From the NCBI GenBank assembly GCA_016209705.1, contig JACQVR010000118.1, positions 22,105 to 86,104 on the forward strand: 64,000 bases of DNA, given 5' to 3'. The notes below the pieces were generated by a model. It did not search any database and had not been told where the DNA came from. It saw only the letters and a program-made list of their open reading frames with translations. Position 1 is the stretch's first letter. The number at the start of each line of letters is the position of its first letter. Origin of the DNA: Planctomycetota bacterium. Its GTDB lineage: Bacteria > Planctomycetota > MHYJ01 > JACPRB01. The translations under genes were made by a program, and so were the position numbers. Positions 38,855-47,335 of the stretch are shown piece after piece.

Positions 38855-39828
38855 GCCGCCGCCTCCACCGGAAGTCCGACGAATTCCCGGGCGCGCTGGA
38901 CGCTGTCCTCGACGTGTTCCTGAGACGGCTTCAACGCGGCGAACTTCACCAGGTCGGCGGACTCCAGGAATGCCCTCAGCTTCTCGCGGGTGTCGGCATC
39001 GAACGCGGAGTGATCGCGCATCGACCGCAGGAATTCCTGCGTGGTCAATTCCGGCGCGCGTACGCCCGTGGTGCGCTCGATGTACCGGCGCACGATTCCC
39101 GTCAGCTCGACATAGAAAGATTGAAACTCGCCCCGCCGGATCGGGTCATTTTCGAGCAATCGCTCCAGCTCCCGCCGCGCGAGGTCCGCGGGAGAGAGCG
39201 CGGGTTCGGCGGATACGGGACGGCGCCGGCGCCGCCATATCCAGATGGCGCCGCCGGCCAGCGCGACGATCGCCGCAAGCGCCAGCCAGCCGATGAATCC
39301 GGAGGATTCTTTCGGAAGCGGAACGGGTCCCGCCGCGGGACGAAGATCGGTGAGGCTTGGAACGCCTTCTCCGACCATCGACGTGACCTCGACGGCGAGC
39401 GACTCCGTCTCGATGGTATGTTTCTTGCCGTCGCCGTCCGGCCGGCGATCCTCGAAGGTGACGGGAATCGGAAGGATCGCGAGCTTGCCCGTGACCAGGG
39501 GCTCCAGACGATACACCTGCCTGAGAATCTGTTTTCCGTCGCGGACTTCGGGAAGGGGTTCATGAAAATCCCGCACGGCGAATTCCCCGATCGATTCTCC
39601 GAACGGCGGGGGAGTCACCGTGACGCCTTCGGTCGCTTCGATCGTCAGCGTCAGCGTGGGCTCGTCGGAAAGCCGCGGCTTGGCGGGAGCGATCTCCACA
39701 GTCACCTTGACGGGTCCCCGTTCGATCTCCGTCCGCGCCGCCGGAGGCGCGGCGGTTCCGACCGGACGCTCCTGCCGTTCGCAACCGAAGGCGAGCAGAC
39801 ACAGTATTCCCAACGCCATCCTTCTCAT
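38851..39828 (-). CDS. BatD/DUF4381-like lipoprotein with single TM helix
   Basis: The 325-residue protein has a lipobox (LLAFGC, Cys16), an Ig-like beta domain (PVKVTVEIAPAKPRLSDEPT), a membrane helix (GWLALAAIVALAGGAIWIW) and a cytoplasmic helical domain (RELERLLENDPIRRGEFQSF, YVELTGIVRRYIERTTGVRA, TTQEFLRSM) typical of DUF4381/BatD C-termini. The first 15 codons of the longer frame come from a GACTCGGGACT repeat, so I start at 39828. It sits between DUF58 and batA, the usual place in Bat operons. Confidence 0.82.
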   Translation of the reverse strand: MRRMALGILCLLAFGCERQERPVGTAAPPAARTEIERGPVKVTVEIAPAKPRLSDEPTLTLTIEATEGVTVTPPPFGESIGEFAVRDFHEPLPEVRDGKQILRQVYRLEPLVTGKLAILPIPVTFEDRRPDGDGKKHTIETESLAVEVTSMVGEGVPSLTDLRPAAGPVPLPKESSGFIGWLALAAIVALAGGAIWIWRRRRRPVSAEPALSPADLARRELERLLENDPIRRGEFQSFYVELTGIVRRYIERTTGVRAPELTTQEFLRSMRDHSAFDADTREKLRAFLESADLVKFAALKPSQEHVEDSVQRAREFVGLPVEAAA

Positions 39829-39840
39829 GCAGTTGGCTCG

Positions 39841-39872
39841 CGACACGGGACTCACGACTCGGGACTCGGTCA
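39841..39872. repeat. Iterated-word element, GGACTC type, over the DUF58 stop
   Basis: gacacgggactcacgactcg and ggactcggtcat repeat one word in one direction. It overlaps the stop of the DUF58 gene and the region just upstream of the next start. Confidence 0.55.
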
Positions 39873-40763
39873 TCGGAACCGCTTCCGCCTCATCCCAAAG
39901 AATTGGTGCAACCGGGTCGTATAAGGTTCGGACGTTTCGATTGCCAGTTCGTCCACCCCTCGCTGCCGCAGCGCTTTGGATCGCCCGCGCACCCGATCGT
40001 CGTGTTGGCGTTGAAACAATTCCCGCACCTTGGGGTGGCCCGTGTCCAGTTCCAGCGTCTCGCCCGTTTCCGCGTCCACCAGCCGGACGAACCCCACCTC
40101 CGGCAGTTCCCGTTCGCGGGGGTCCCCGACCGTCACGGCGATGACGTCATGCCGTTTGCTCGCAATGGCCAGATCATGCTCGTACGCGGGTCCGATGAAG
40201 TCGCTGATCAGGAATACCACCGCCTTTCGCTTCTGGACGCGGCGCACGTACTCGAGCGCGCGGTCGATTCGAGTTTCCGCCGCCACCGGCGGCGCGACGA
40301 TCAGCTCGCGGATGAGCCGCAGGACGTTGCCTTTCCCCTTCCGCGGAGGGAAGTAGTGACGCACCTCGTCGCAGAAGAGCGCCAGACCGACTTTGTCGTT
40401 GTTCTTGAGCGCGGAAAACATGAGCAGCGCGGCCACTTCGACGATCAAGTCCAGCTTCGATTGGTTTTCCGACCCGAACGCGCCGGAGGCGGAGACGTCC
40501 ACGAGGAAGAGGACCGTCAGCTCGCGCTCCTCCCGGTATCGCTTCACGAACGGCGCGCCCGCGCGGGCGGTGACGTTCCAGTCGATGCTGCGGATGTCGT
40601 CGCCGGGCTGATACTCGCGCACCTCGTCGAACTCCATGCCGCGGCCACGAAAGACGGAGTGGTACTCCCCGGCGAACAGGTCGTTGACCGCCCGGTTCGC
40701 GACGATGGCGACCCGGCGGACTTTCTTCAAAACGTCGGCGACGGAGGAGACAGCCATGAGCAA
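39870..40763 (-). CDS. DUF58 domain protein of the Bat/MoxR operon
   Basis: The 297-residue protein holds the DUF58 core GEYHSVFRGRGMEFDEVREY, DDIRSIDWNVTARAG and KRYREERELTVLFLVDVSAS, then a VWA-like fold with FLISDFIGPAYEHDLAIASK. These cytoplasmic proteins always accompany MoxR and the Bat VWA proteins, and the biochemical role is unknown. Two start codons are possible (40763 or 40757). It is co-directional with moxR across an 80-bp repeat-filled spacer. Confidence 0.9.
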   Translation of the reverse strand: MLMAVSSVADVLKKVRRVAIVANRAVNDLFAGEYHSVFRGRGMEFDEVREYQPGDDIRSIDWNVTARAGAPFVKRYREERELTVLFLVDVSASGAFGSENQSKLDLIVEVAALLMFSALKNNDKVGLALFCDEVRHYFPPRKGKGNVLRLIRELIVAPPVAAETRIDRALEYVRRVQKRKAVVFLISDFIGPAYEHDLAIASKRHDVIAVTVGDPRERELPEVGFVRLVDAETGETLELDTGHPKVRELFQRQHDDRVRGRSKALRQRGVDELAIETSEPYTTRLHQFFGMRRKRFR

Positions 40764-40769
40764 GAGTGG

Positions 40770-40843
40770 TCAGTTCTCAGTTATCAGTTTTCAGCTATCA
40801 GTGGCTTCGAGCTACGAGCTACAAGCTACCAGCTACGAGCTAT
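40770..40843. repeat. Two word runs (CAGTTATCAG and GAGCTAC) in the moxR-DUF58 spacer
   Basis: cagttctcagttatcagttt, then tcagctatcagtgg, is followed by cgagctacgagctacaagct and accagctacgagcta. Two different words are iterated side by side in one direction without clear inverse arms. Nothing else is in the spacer. Confidence 0.75.
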
Positions 40844-40844
40844 T

Positions 40845-41834
40845 CTACGGCACCGGCACCTCACCCAGAATTCGCGCGATCACGTCCTCCGGCGCCATCT
40901 CTTCCGCTTCCGCCTCGTAGGAGAGGATGATCCGATGCCGCAGCACGTCCGGGCTGATGTCCTTGACATCCTGCGGCGTGACGTAGCCGCGGCCCTCGAG
41001 GAACGCCAGCGAGCGCGCGCCCAGCGCGAGATTGATGGAGGCCCGCGGCGAAGCTCCGTACTCGATCAATCCTTTCATGTCCCTCAGCTTGAACTTCTCG
41101 GGCTCGCGCGTCGCCTGGACGATCGACAGGATATAGTCCTTCACTTTGTCGTCGATGTAGATCATCGAGACCACTTCCCGCATCTTGAAAATATCCTCCG
41201 GCGTGGCGACGGCGCGGATGCGCGTGCTCTGCCCGTCGATCGCTTTGTCGATGACTTTCCGCTCCTCTTCCGGCTTGGGATAGCTCACCTTGACCTTGAG
41301 CATGAACCGGTCAACCTGCGCTTCGGGCAGCGGATACGTTCCTTCCTGTTCGATGGGGTTCTGCGTTGCCATCACCAGGAACGGCGCGTCGAGGGGGAAC
41401 GTCTCCTCCCCGATCGTCACCTGCCGTTCCTGCATGGCCTCCAGCAGCGCCGACTGAACTTTGGACGGCGCGCGATTGACCTCGTCGGCCAGGATGAAGT
41501 TCGAGAAGATCGGTCCCTTCTTGACGCTGAACGATCCGTCGCGCGGATTGAACACCTGGGTTCCCACGAGGTCGGCCGGCAGGAGGTCCGGCGTGAACTG
41601 GATGCGCCGGAACCGGGTGTGAATCGCCGCCGCGAGGCTCTTGATCGCCAGGGTCTTGGCCAAACCGGGGACTCCCTCGAGGAGGATGTGCCCGTCGCTC
41701 AGAAGCGCGACCAGGAGCCGGGAGACCATCGTTTCCTGTCCCACCAGCTCCTTGCCCAGCTCGGCGCGGATCTTGTGGACGTATTCCGTCTGCTCGGCCA
41801 CGCGGCCCTTGATCTGATGGACATCGACGCTCAT
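40845..41834 (-). CDS. moxR: MoxR-family AAA+ ATPase
   Basis: The 329-residue protein has Walker A GVPGLAKT (residues 54-61), Walker B FILADEVNRAP, MATQNPIEQEGTYPLPEAQ (sensor 1 and the MoxR-type signature) and a C-terminal lid (GASPRASINLALGARSLAF). It acts as a chaperone-like ATPase on the VWA proteins encoded downstream. It is the first gene of the Bat operon. Confidence 0.95.
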   Translation of the reverse strand: MSVDVHQIKGRVAEQTEYVHKIRAELGKELVGQETMVSRLLVALLSDGHILLEGVPGLAKTLAIKSLAAAIHTRFRRIQFTPDLLPADLVGTQVFNPRDGSFSVKKGPIFSNFILADEVNRAPSKVQSALLEAMQERQVTIGEETFPLDAPFLVMATQNPIEQEGTYPLPEAQVDRFMLKVKVSYPKPEEERKVIDKAIDGQSTRIRAVATPEDIFKMREVVSMIYIDDKVKDYILSIVQATREPEKFKLRDMKGLIEYGASPRASINLALGARSLAFLEGRGYVTPQDVKDISPDVLRHRIILSYEAEAEEMAPEDVIARILGEVPVP

Positions 41835-42061
41835 GGCGCAAAGGCTCCTTACGTTTGGGGGACGACTATCATAAAAGCGAGAGCCCCCTAAATTTCAAGG
41901 GTTGCGCATAGAAATTGCTCACGCCAAGGGATGTCGCCATTTCTATCGATCATGCCGGCGGAACCCAACGTTCAAGGAGCCGTTACGTAGTATGTTTGAA
42001 TCTTGGGAGCCGCATCGGCGTTATATATGAGGAATGAGGCTTCCTTTTTAGGAGATGGACG

Positions 42062-42823
42062 ATGAGGGCTTTCGCGTGGGTCGTATCCGCCGTTTTGGCC
42101 GCCGGCGGCCCGCTGTTCGCCGGGGCGGACAAGGAGTCGGCGATCAACTGGCTCAAGAACCCCAAGTTCGGATTCGCCAAGGCGAAACTCGAAAAGCGGG
42201 CGACCATGGTTTTCTTCACGGCCGACTGGTGAGGGCCGTGCAAAGGATTGAAGGCAGGTGCCTTCAGCAATCAGAAGCTGGCCGAACCCACCTCGAAGAT
42301 CGTGCCGATCCTGGTCGATCTCACCCAACGCGGAGCTCATTCCGATCTGACCGAGAAATACGGAGTTCGGGGCATTCCGCGCGTGGTGTACACGGATCCG
42401 GACGGCAGCGTGATCAAGGAGATGACCGGCCGGGACGTGAACTCGATCATCAAGGACATTGCGGAGGTGTTCGGGAGATTTCCCGGCAAAGGATCGAACT
42501 GGGAGAGTTCGCTGAAGTCGGCGCTGGAACGGGGCAAGAAGGACAAAAAACCCGTGGCGCTCGCTCTGGTGGCCGAAGACGAGGACCTGGTGAAATGGGA
42601 CGCGAAACTCATGAAGGCGGTCGGCGCCCGCAAGAAGAAGTTCTCTTGGGTGCTCGACGTCGCGGAGGAGAGCACGTTGAAGAAGTACGATCTGGAAAAA
42701 GGGCCGGCCGTCGTCATCCTGAATCCCAAGACGGAAGAGGTCCTGGGCAAGGCGGCGATCGAGGAGGACGGCAAATTCGACGAGCTCAACAAGGCGCTCG
42801 ACGAGGCGGCTAAAAAGAAATAA
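42062..42823 (+). CDS. Selenocysteine-containing exported thioredoxin-fold protein (U-G-P-C)
   Basis: The ATG at 42062, with AGGAG nine bases upstream, begins a signal peptide (MRAFAWVVSAVLAAGGPLFA). The thioredoxin strand ATMVFFTADW is followed by an in-frame TGA (42230-42232, codon 57) and then GPCKGLKAGAFSNQKLAE, GIPRVVYTDPDG (cis-Pro loop) and a second thioredoxin-like domain without active site (SWVLDVAEESTLKKYDLEKG, PAVVILNP). TGA replaces the first Cys of W-C-G-P-C. Frame and homology are continuous across it, and a strong hairpin lies 13 bases downstream. The 253-residue product is a periplasmic seleno-thioredoxin. An intrinsic terminator follows. Confidence 0.92.
42246..42272 (+). 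promoter_or_regulatory. SECIS hairpin for the seleno-thioredoxin
   Basis: GATTG-AAGGC, loop AGGT, GCCTT-CAG-CAATC: ten pairs with a three-base bulge. The loop starts 23 bases after the UGA and contains GG, as in bacterial SECIS elements recognised by SelB. The element is also coding. Confidence 0.82.
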
Positions 42824-42846
42824 CGAAAATCGAATCAAGTCGACAT

Positions 42847-42880
42847 GAGGCGCCAAGCTAAACTTGGCGCCTCTTTTTTT
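42847..42880 (+). terminator. Intrinsic terminator after the seleno-thioredoxin
   Basis: GAGGCGCCAAG and CTTGGCGCCTC pair perfectly around CTAAA and are followed by seven further Ts. The next gene must therefore have its own promoter in the remaining 20 bases or depend on readthrough. Confidence 0.92.
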
Positions 42881-42901
42881 ATCTGTCTCTATAATCCTGC
42901 G

Positions 42902-44128
42902 ATGCTCCTCTCGGAATCGTCGACGCCGACCGGCGCGCATCGCCGCATCCTTCTTTTCAGTTGGCTGGGATGGCTGGCCGTCTTCTACACGCTCATCCTG
43001 TTCTTTCAGCTCTCGATGCTGTTTCGACAGGAGCTGGGCCTGGACGACGACGGCGTGAAACGGGTGAAAGCGGTCGCGTTGGCGATGACCGGCGTGGGCG
43101 GAATCCTCTTTGGAATCTTCGCCGACCGCTTCGGGCGGAGGCGCGCGATGATCTTCTCGATCCTTGTTTACGTCGCGGGAACGGCCGCGGCCGGATTCGC
43201 GCGCGACCTGGTCGAAATCGTAGCGTATGCGGCCATCGCCGGATTCGGCATCGGCGGGCAGTGGGCGGCGGGACAGACGCTGTTGGGAGAAACGGTGCCG
43301 CCTCGCTTGCGCGGGCGATTCGGCGCGCTGGCGCAGACCGGGGCCCCGCTCGGGCTGGGCGTGGCCACGATCGTGGCCACGCAGGTGGCGCCGGTGATCG
43401 GCTGGCGCGAGGCGTTCTGGTTGTCGTGCGCGGCGGTGGGGATGGTCCCGCTCATCTTATGGCTCGTGCCGGAATCGGACGTGTGGATCGCGCACCGGTC
43501 CAACGTCGTGGCGGACCGGTCGAAGCTGGTCGAGCTCTTCTCGCCGGGCCTGCGCGGTTTGTTCGCCGTCGCCTTCTTCGTGACGCTCTTCAACATGGCG
43601 AACTACTGGTTCACGTTCTCGTGGCTGCCGGAGTACGTCGGTCGCCGGTGGAACCTGGAGATCCAGAGGACCGGCCAATGGACGCTCATCTTCGTGTTCG
43701 GTTCGCTGACCGGCTATCTTCTCTACGGCCTCTGCTCCGACCGCTGGGGGCGCCGCCGCGCGTTCACGGCGTTCTGCGCGCTCATGGCGCTGGGCCTGAC
43801 GATGATCACGCTCTTTCAGGAAGCGATCCGCCACCGGCCCGAAATCTTTCTTTTCTTCACGTTCCTCGCGGGCGTCGGCACGGGGACCTGGTCGAACTTC
43901 GGGCCGATGTACACGGAGCTCTTCCCCACGCATGTGCGCACCACGGCGGGCGGCATCTGCATGAACGTCACGCGGGGGATCCAGTTCGTGGCGCCGCTCA
44001 TGGTCGTGTGGGTCGGCGGGCGGACGCTCGGCGCCGGCATCGCCCTGGCCGCCGGGTTCGCCGTGCTGGCCGGGGCGTTGGTGTGGCTGCTGCCGGAGAC
44101 GCGGGGAGCAGCCGTGGCCGAGATCTGA
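42902..44128 (+). CDS. MFS transporter, sugar-acid/aromatic-acid type
   Basis: The 408-residue protein has twelve predicted helices, the loop 2-3 motif FGIFADRFGRRRAM and its repeat CSDRWGRRRAFTAF, FGIGGQWAAGQTLLGETVPP (helix 4-5 signature of the ACS/AAHS-like families) and FGPMYTELFPTHVRTTAGG near the end. It should import a small organic anion by proton symport. The longer frame upstream runs through the terminator, so the start MLLSESSTPTGAHRR at 42902 is chosen. It stands alone. Confidence 0.85.
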   Translation: MLLSESSTPTGAHRRILLFSWLGWLAVFYTLILFFQLSMLFRQELGLDDDGVKRVKAVALAMTGVGGILFGIFADRFGRRRAMIFSILVYVAGTAAAGFARDLVEIVAYAAIAGFGIGGQWAAGQTLLGETVPPRLRGRFGALAQTGAPLGLGVATIVATQVAPVIGWREAFWLSCAAVGMVPLILWLVPESDVWIAHRSNVVADRSKLVELFSPGLRGLFAVAFFVTLFNMANYWFTFSWLPEYVGRRWNLEIQRTGQWTLIFVFGSLTGYLLYGLCSDRWGRRRAFTAFCALMALGLTMITLFQEAIRHRPEIFLFFTFLAGVGTGTWSNFGPMYTELFPTHVRTTAGGICMNVTRGIQFVAPLMVVWVGGRTLGAGIALAAGFAVLAGALVWLLPETRGAAVAEI

Positions 44129-44146
44129 ACCGGCGTGGCGCGCCCA

Positions 44147-44174
44147 GGGGCGCCGAGGAAAAGCTCGGCGCCCC
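44147..44174 (+). terminator. Strong hairpin after the MFS gene
   Basis: ggggcgccgag and ctcggcgcccc pair perfectly over a six-base loop, about 20 bases past the MFS stop. No T-run follows. The stretch 44175-44352 shows no gene, and it faces the end of the convergent ABC operon. Confidence 0.55.
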
Positions 44175-44352
44175 ACAGCGGAGCACTACCTCCGCAGGAC
44201 TGTCCGGGGCGTCAGGATCTAAGTTCAAGAAGTCTTCGGTCACGGCTTCTCTGGATCGTATTCCCCATCCCGCGTGACATTACGCGCCGGGGTTGCAAGA
44301 TTTTCCCGGGATTTCCAGCGCGGCGGTTCGGCGATTCGGCGGTTGAGATGCG

Positions 44353-45387
44353 CTACCCGATCCGCCGACCGGACGGATCGAAGAGATGGACGCGGCGGGG
44401 TCGAAAAGAGATGTTCCGGCCTTGTTCGACATCGCTTGCTTGGGGCGTGCGCACCACAAGCACTAGGTCGCCACAGCGGACATGGATCAACGTTTCCGCG
44501 CCGAGGTACTCGACGAGATCGACCTTGCCCGACCACGGACCCTGCTCAACGAGCTCGAGGTCCTCGGGCCGAACCCCCAGCGTCGCCGCGCCGGAGGTTT
44601 GCACTTCGACGTCGAGACGCAGGCCCGCCCCTTCGAACGTCCGCCCCTCCACGCGCCCTTCGATCAGGTTCATCGCGGGACTGCCGACGAACGCCGCCGC
44701 GAAACGCGTCGCCGGCCGGTCGTACATCTCCTGCGGCGAACCGACCTGCTCGAACCGGCCAGCGTTCATGAGTGCGATCCGGGTGCTCAGCGTCATCGCC
44801 TCTACCTGGTCGTGCGTCACGTAGATGGACGTCGCGTTCAGATGGCGATGCAGCCGCGCCAGCTCCGCCCTCATCTGATGCCGCAGCTTCGCGTCCAGAT
44901 TCGACAGCGGCTCGTCGAAGAGAAACAGCTTCGGCCGCCGCACGATCGCCCGCCCGATCGCCACGCGCTGGCGCTGGCCGCCCGAAAGCTCCCTCGGCCG
45001 GCGCTTCAGCAATTCCGAAAGCTGAAGCAGCTCCGCGGCCTCTTCGACTCGCTGTCGCACCTCGGGCTCCCCGATCCGCCGTACCCGAAGCGGAAACGCC
45101 ATGTTGTCGAATACGCTCAGGTGCGGATAATGCGCGTAGATTTGGAACACCATCGCGATGTCGCGCTCTTTGGGTTCTAAGCCCGTGACATCGCGCCCGC
45201 CGATCGCGATGCGCCCTCCGGTCGGAGTCTCCAGCCCCGCGATCAACCGCAGCAGCGTGGACTTGCCGCACCCGGATGGCCCCAGCAGAACGCAAAACGC
45301 CCCCGGCTCCACCTCCAGCGAGACGCCGTCCACCGCGGCGACGTCGCCGAACCGCTTCGTCGCCTCCCGAATCTCCAGCGCGCTCAT
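44353..45387 (-). CDS. Sugar-type ABC importer ATP-binding protein (MalK/UgpC-like)
   Basis: The 344-residue protein has Walker A LLGPSGCGKST, signature ELSGGQRQRVAIGRA, Walker B LFLFDEPLSNLD, and a C-terminal TOBE domain with GVRPEDLEL. It is a CUT1-family ATPase that energises uptake of oligosaccharides or glycerol phosphate. The Q-loop has FQIYAHYPHLSVFDN, where the usual residue after FQ is N or D plus A/Y. The start at 45387 follows family length. It overlaps the permease gene upstream by four bases. Confidence 0.92.
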   Translation of the reverse strand: MSALEIREATKRFGDVAAVDGVSLEVEPGAFCVLLGPSGCGKSTLLRLIAGLETPTGGRIAIGGRDVTGLEPKERDIAMVFQIYAHYPHLSVFDNMAFPLRVRRIGEPEVRQRVEEAAELLQLSELLKRRPRELSGGQRQRVAIGRAIVRRPKLFLFDEPLSNLDAKLRHQMRAELARLHRHLNATSIYVTHDQVEAMTLSTRIALMNAGRFEQVGSPQEMYDRPATRFAAAFVGSPAMNLIEGRVEGRTFEGAGLRLDVEVQTSGAATLGVRPEDLELVEQGPWSGKVDLVEYLGAETLIHVRCGDLVLVVRTPQASDVEQGRNISFRPRRVHLFDPSGRRIG

Positions 45388-46199
45388 CCTTTCACCGCCC
45401 CCGCGGTCAGGCCGCTGATGATGCGCCGTTGAAGGACCAGGACCAGGATCACCAAAGGAAGCGTCGCGATCACCGACGCGGCCGCGATTTCTCCCCACGG
45501 AATCGTGAATCGGCCCGGCATCAGCGCGATCCCGCGCGGCAGCGTCTGCCGCGCCGGATCCGTCAAGAGCACGAGCGCGAAGAAGAACTCATTCCACGCG
45601 TAGATGAACGTCAGGATCGCCGCCGTGAAGACGCCCGGCGCCGCCACGGGCATGAACACGCTGACCAGCGTCCGCACCGGACCGCACCCGTCGATCCGCG
45701 CGGCGTCCTCGAGATCCTCGGGAATCTCCTTGAAGAAGGAGGCGAGGATCCAGATCGCCAGGGGAAGAGTCAACATCACATAGGGGATGCTGAGCCCAGG
45801 ACGCGTATTCACCAAGCCCATCACCTGGATCATGCCGTACAAGGTATGCACCAGCGCCACCTGGGGAAACATTGAAGCCACCAGGATGAGGCTGAGGATC
45901 ACGCGCCGCCCTCTCAGTTTCAACCGCGCCAGCGCATACGCCGCCAGCGCGGCGATCGGGATGGTAATCAACGTGGTTCCGCCCGCGACGATTAAACTGT
46001 TGATCAGCAACGACGTGACCCCATGGCCTTTCTGCGCCCGAGCGTAGGATTCCAGCGAAAGGTCGCGCGGCCACAGCATCGGCGGCCGCGCTTCGATCTC
46101 GAGCGACGGCTTCAGAGACGTGACGACGATCCACAGAAACGGCGCCACACTGTAGATGACCACCGCCGCCGCCGCGAGCCACAGACCCGAACGTTTCAC
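45384..46199 (-). CDS. Sugar-type ABC permease, MalG-like
   Basis: The 271-residue protein has six helices and the EAA loop EIPEDLEDAARIDGCGPVRT. LPRGIALMPGRFTIPWGEIA is typical of the MalG/UgpE side. It forms the channel with the MalF-like neighbour and overlaps both neighbours by four bases (ATGA). Confidence 0.92.
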   Translation of the reverse strand: MKRSGLWLAAAAVVIYSVAPFLWIVVTSLKPSLEIEARPPMLWPRDLSLESYARAQKGHGVTSLLINSLIVAGGTTLITIPIAALAAYALARLKLRGRRVILSLILVASMFPQVALVHTLYGMIQVMGLVNTRPGLSIPYVMLTLPLAIWILASFFKEIPEDLEDAARIDGCGPVRTLVSVFMPVAAPGVFTAAILTFIYAWNEFFFALVLLTDPARQTLPRGIALMPGRFTIPWGEIAAASVIATLPLVILVLVLQRRIISGLTAGAVKG

Positions 46200-47065
46200 C
46201 GCGCCTCCTCGAACAACCTGGTCCCGACGGTACGGACATAAAAGAAGGCGACGATCGCGATCAGGAAAAACACCAGACAGGAGATCGCCGAACCGAACCC
46301 GTAATCCTGCCGGCCGAACAAGACTTTGTAGCCGTAGAACTGAAGGACGCTCGTGCCCTCCTTCCCCTGCGTCAGCTCGTAGACCAGTTCGAACTCGCGG
46401 AAGGCGTCCATCGTGCGGAACAGCAGCGCCACAAGGATGGCCGGCCGCAGCAACGGCAGCGTGATGACGAAGAACCGCCGCAGCGGCCCCGCGCCGTCCA
46501 CGCGCGCCGCCTCGACGAGTTCACCGGGTACCGTCTGAAGGCCCGCCAAAAGGAGCAAGGCGGTGAAGGGCGTCGTCTTCCAGACATCCGCCGAAATGAT
46601 CAGGGCCTTCGCCCAGAAGGGATCCGCCAGCCACACCAGATAGGCGTTCAGGTCGGCTCCGAAGAGCAGGTAATTCAAGATCCCATGGCGGTCGTCGAAC
46701 ACGTACTTCCAGATGATCGAGGCGACGACGGTGGGAATCGCCCAGGGCACCAGCACCGCTGCGCGCACGAGCCCCCGCCCCCGGAACGCCTGATGAAGAA
46801 CCAGCGCGATTGCCAGTCCGAGCCCGAGTTCCAGCGACACGGAGGTGCCCACGAAGAGCATCGTGAAGCCGACCGACTCCACCGCCTCTTCATCCCGCAG
46901 GAGGCGGGCGTAGTTGTCCAGCCCCGCGAAACGCGCGACCGGCTCCGCGGCCGTGCGATGGTGCAGTGACTCGAAGAGGGATCCGGCGATGGGCACGAGC
47001 GCGAAGAGCGTCAAGATGGTCAGCGCGGGCAGGATCAGGACGAGGCCGAACCGGGCGCGCGACAT
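46196..47065 (-). CDS. Sugar-type ABC permease, MalF-like
   Basis: The 289-residue protein has six helices and the EAA loop TVPGELVEAARVDGAGPLRR. FVGTSVSLELGLGLAIALVL is the typical N-terminal core. No solute-binding protein gene precedes it in the window (a repeat-filled spacer and modE come next), so the binding protein must be encoded elsewhere or is lost. Confidence 0.9.
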   Translation of the reverse strand: MSRARFGLVLILPALTILTLFALVPIAGSLFESLHHRTAAEPVARFAGLDNYARLLRDEEAVESVGFTMLFVGTSVSLELGLGLAIALVLHQAFRGRGLVRAAVLVPWAIPTVVASIIWKYVFDDRHGILNYLLFGADLNAYLVWLADPFWAKALIISADVWKTTPFTALLLLAGLQTVPGELVEAARVDGAGPLRRFFVITLPLLRPAILVALLFRTMDAFREFELVYELTQGKEGTSVLQFYGYKVLFGRQDYGFGSAISCLVFFLIAIVAFFYVRTVGTRLFEEAR

Positions 47066-47076
47066 GAGCTCAAGTT

Positions 47077-47335
47077 AACCACCAAGACACGAAGACACCA
47101 AGCTGGAAGTTGCTTGCAGGCCCGAGCCCACGGAGACACGGAGAAGAAATTCTTAAGGAGATAGGGAGATGGTGGAGATGCGGAGACATCCTTCGTAAGG
47201 GACCCGCTTTCCAACCTTTTCCCATCTCCATATCTCCAAAATCTCCACATCTCCCTAATTTTTCTCCATGCCTCCGTGTCTCCCCCTTGAATTTCTTCTC
47301 CGTGCGCTCCGACTCCTCCGGGACCTCCTTGCTCA
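47077..47335. repeat. Composite repeat block: CCAAGACAC run, CGGAGAC palindrome with a GGAGAT palindrome nested in its loop
   Basis: ccaccaagacacgaagacac opens the block. The outer arms ggagacacggagaagaaatt (from 47132) and gaatttcttctccgtgcgct (from 47289) match almost perfectly. Between them sits a full GGAGAT element, with ggagatagggagatggtgga and catctccatatctccaaaat as inverse arms. The block occupies the whole spacer between the ABC operon and the mod operon. Confidence 0.85.

Noticed and set aside
42845..42902. N-terminal extension of the MFS transporter beginning at 42845
   Set aside because: It would translate the intrinsic terminator of the preceding gene. The start at 42902 gives the normal N-terminus.
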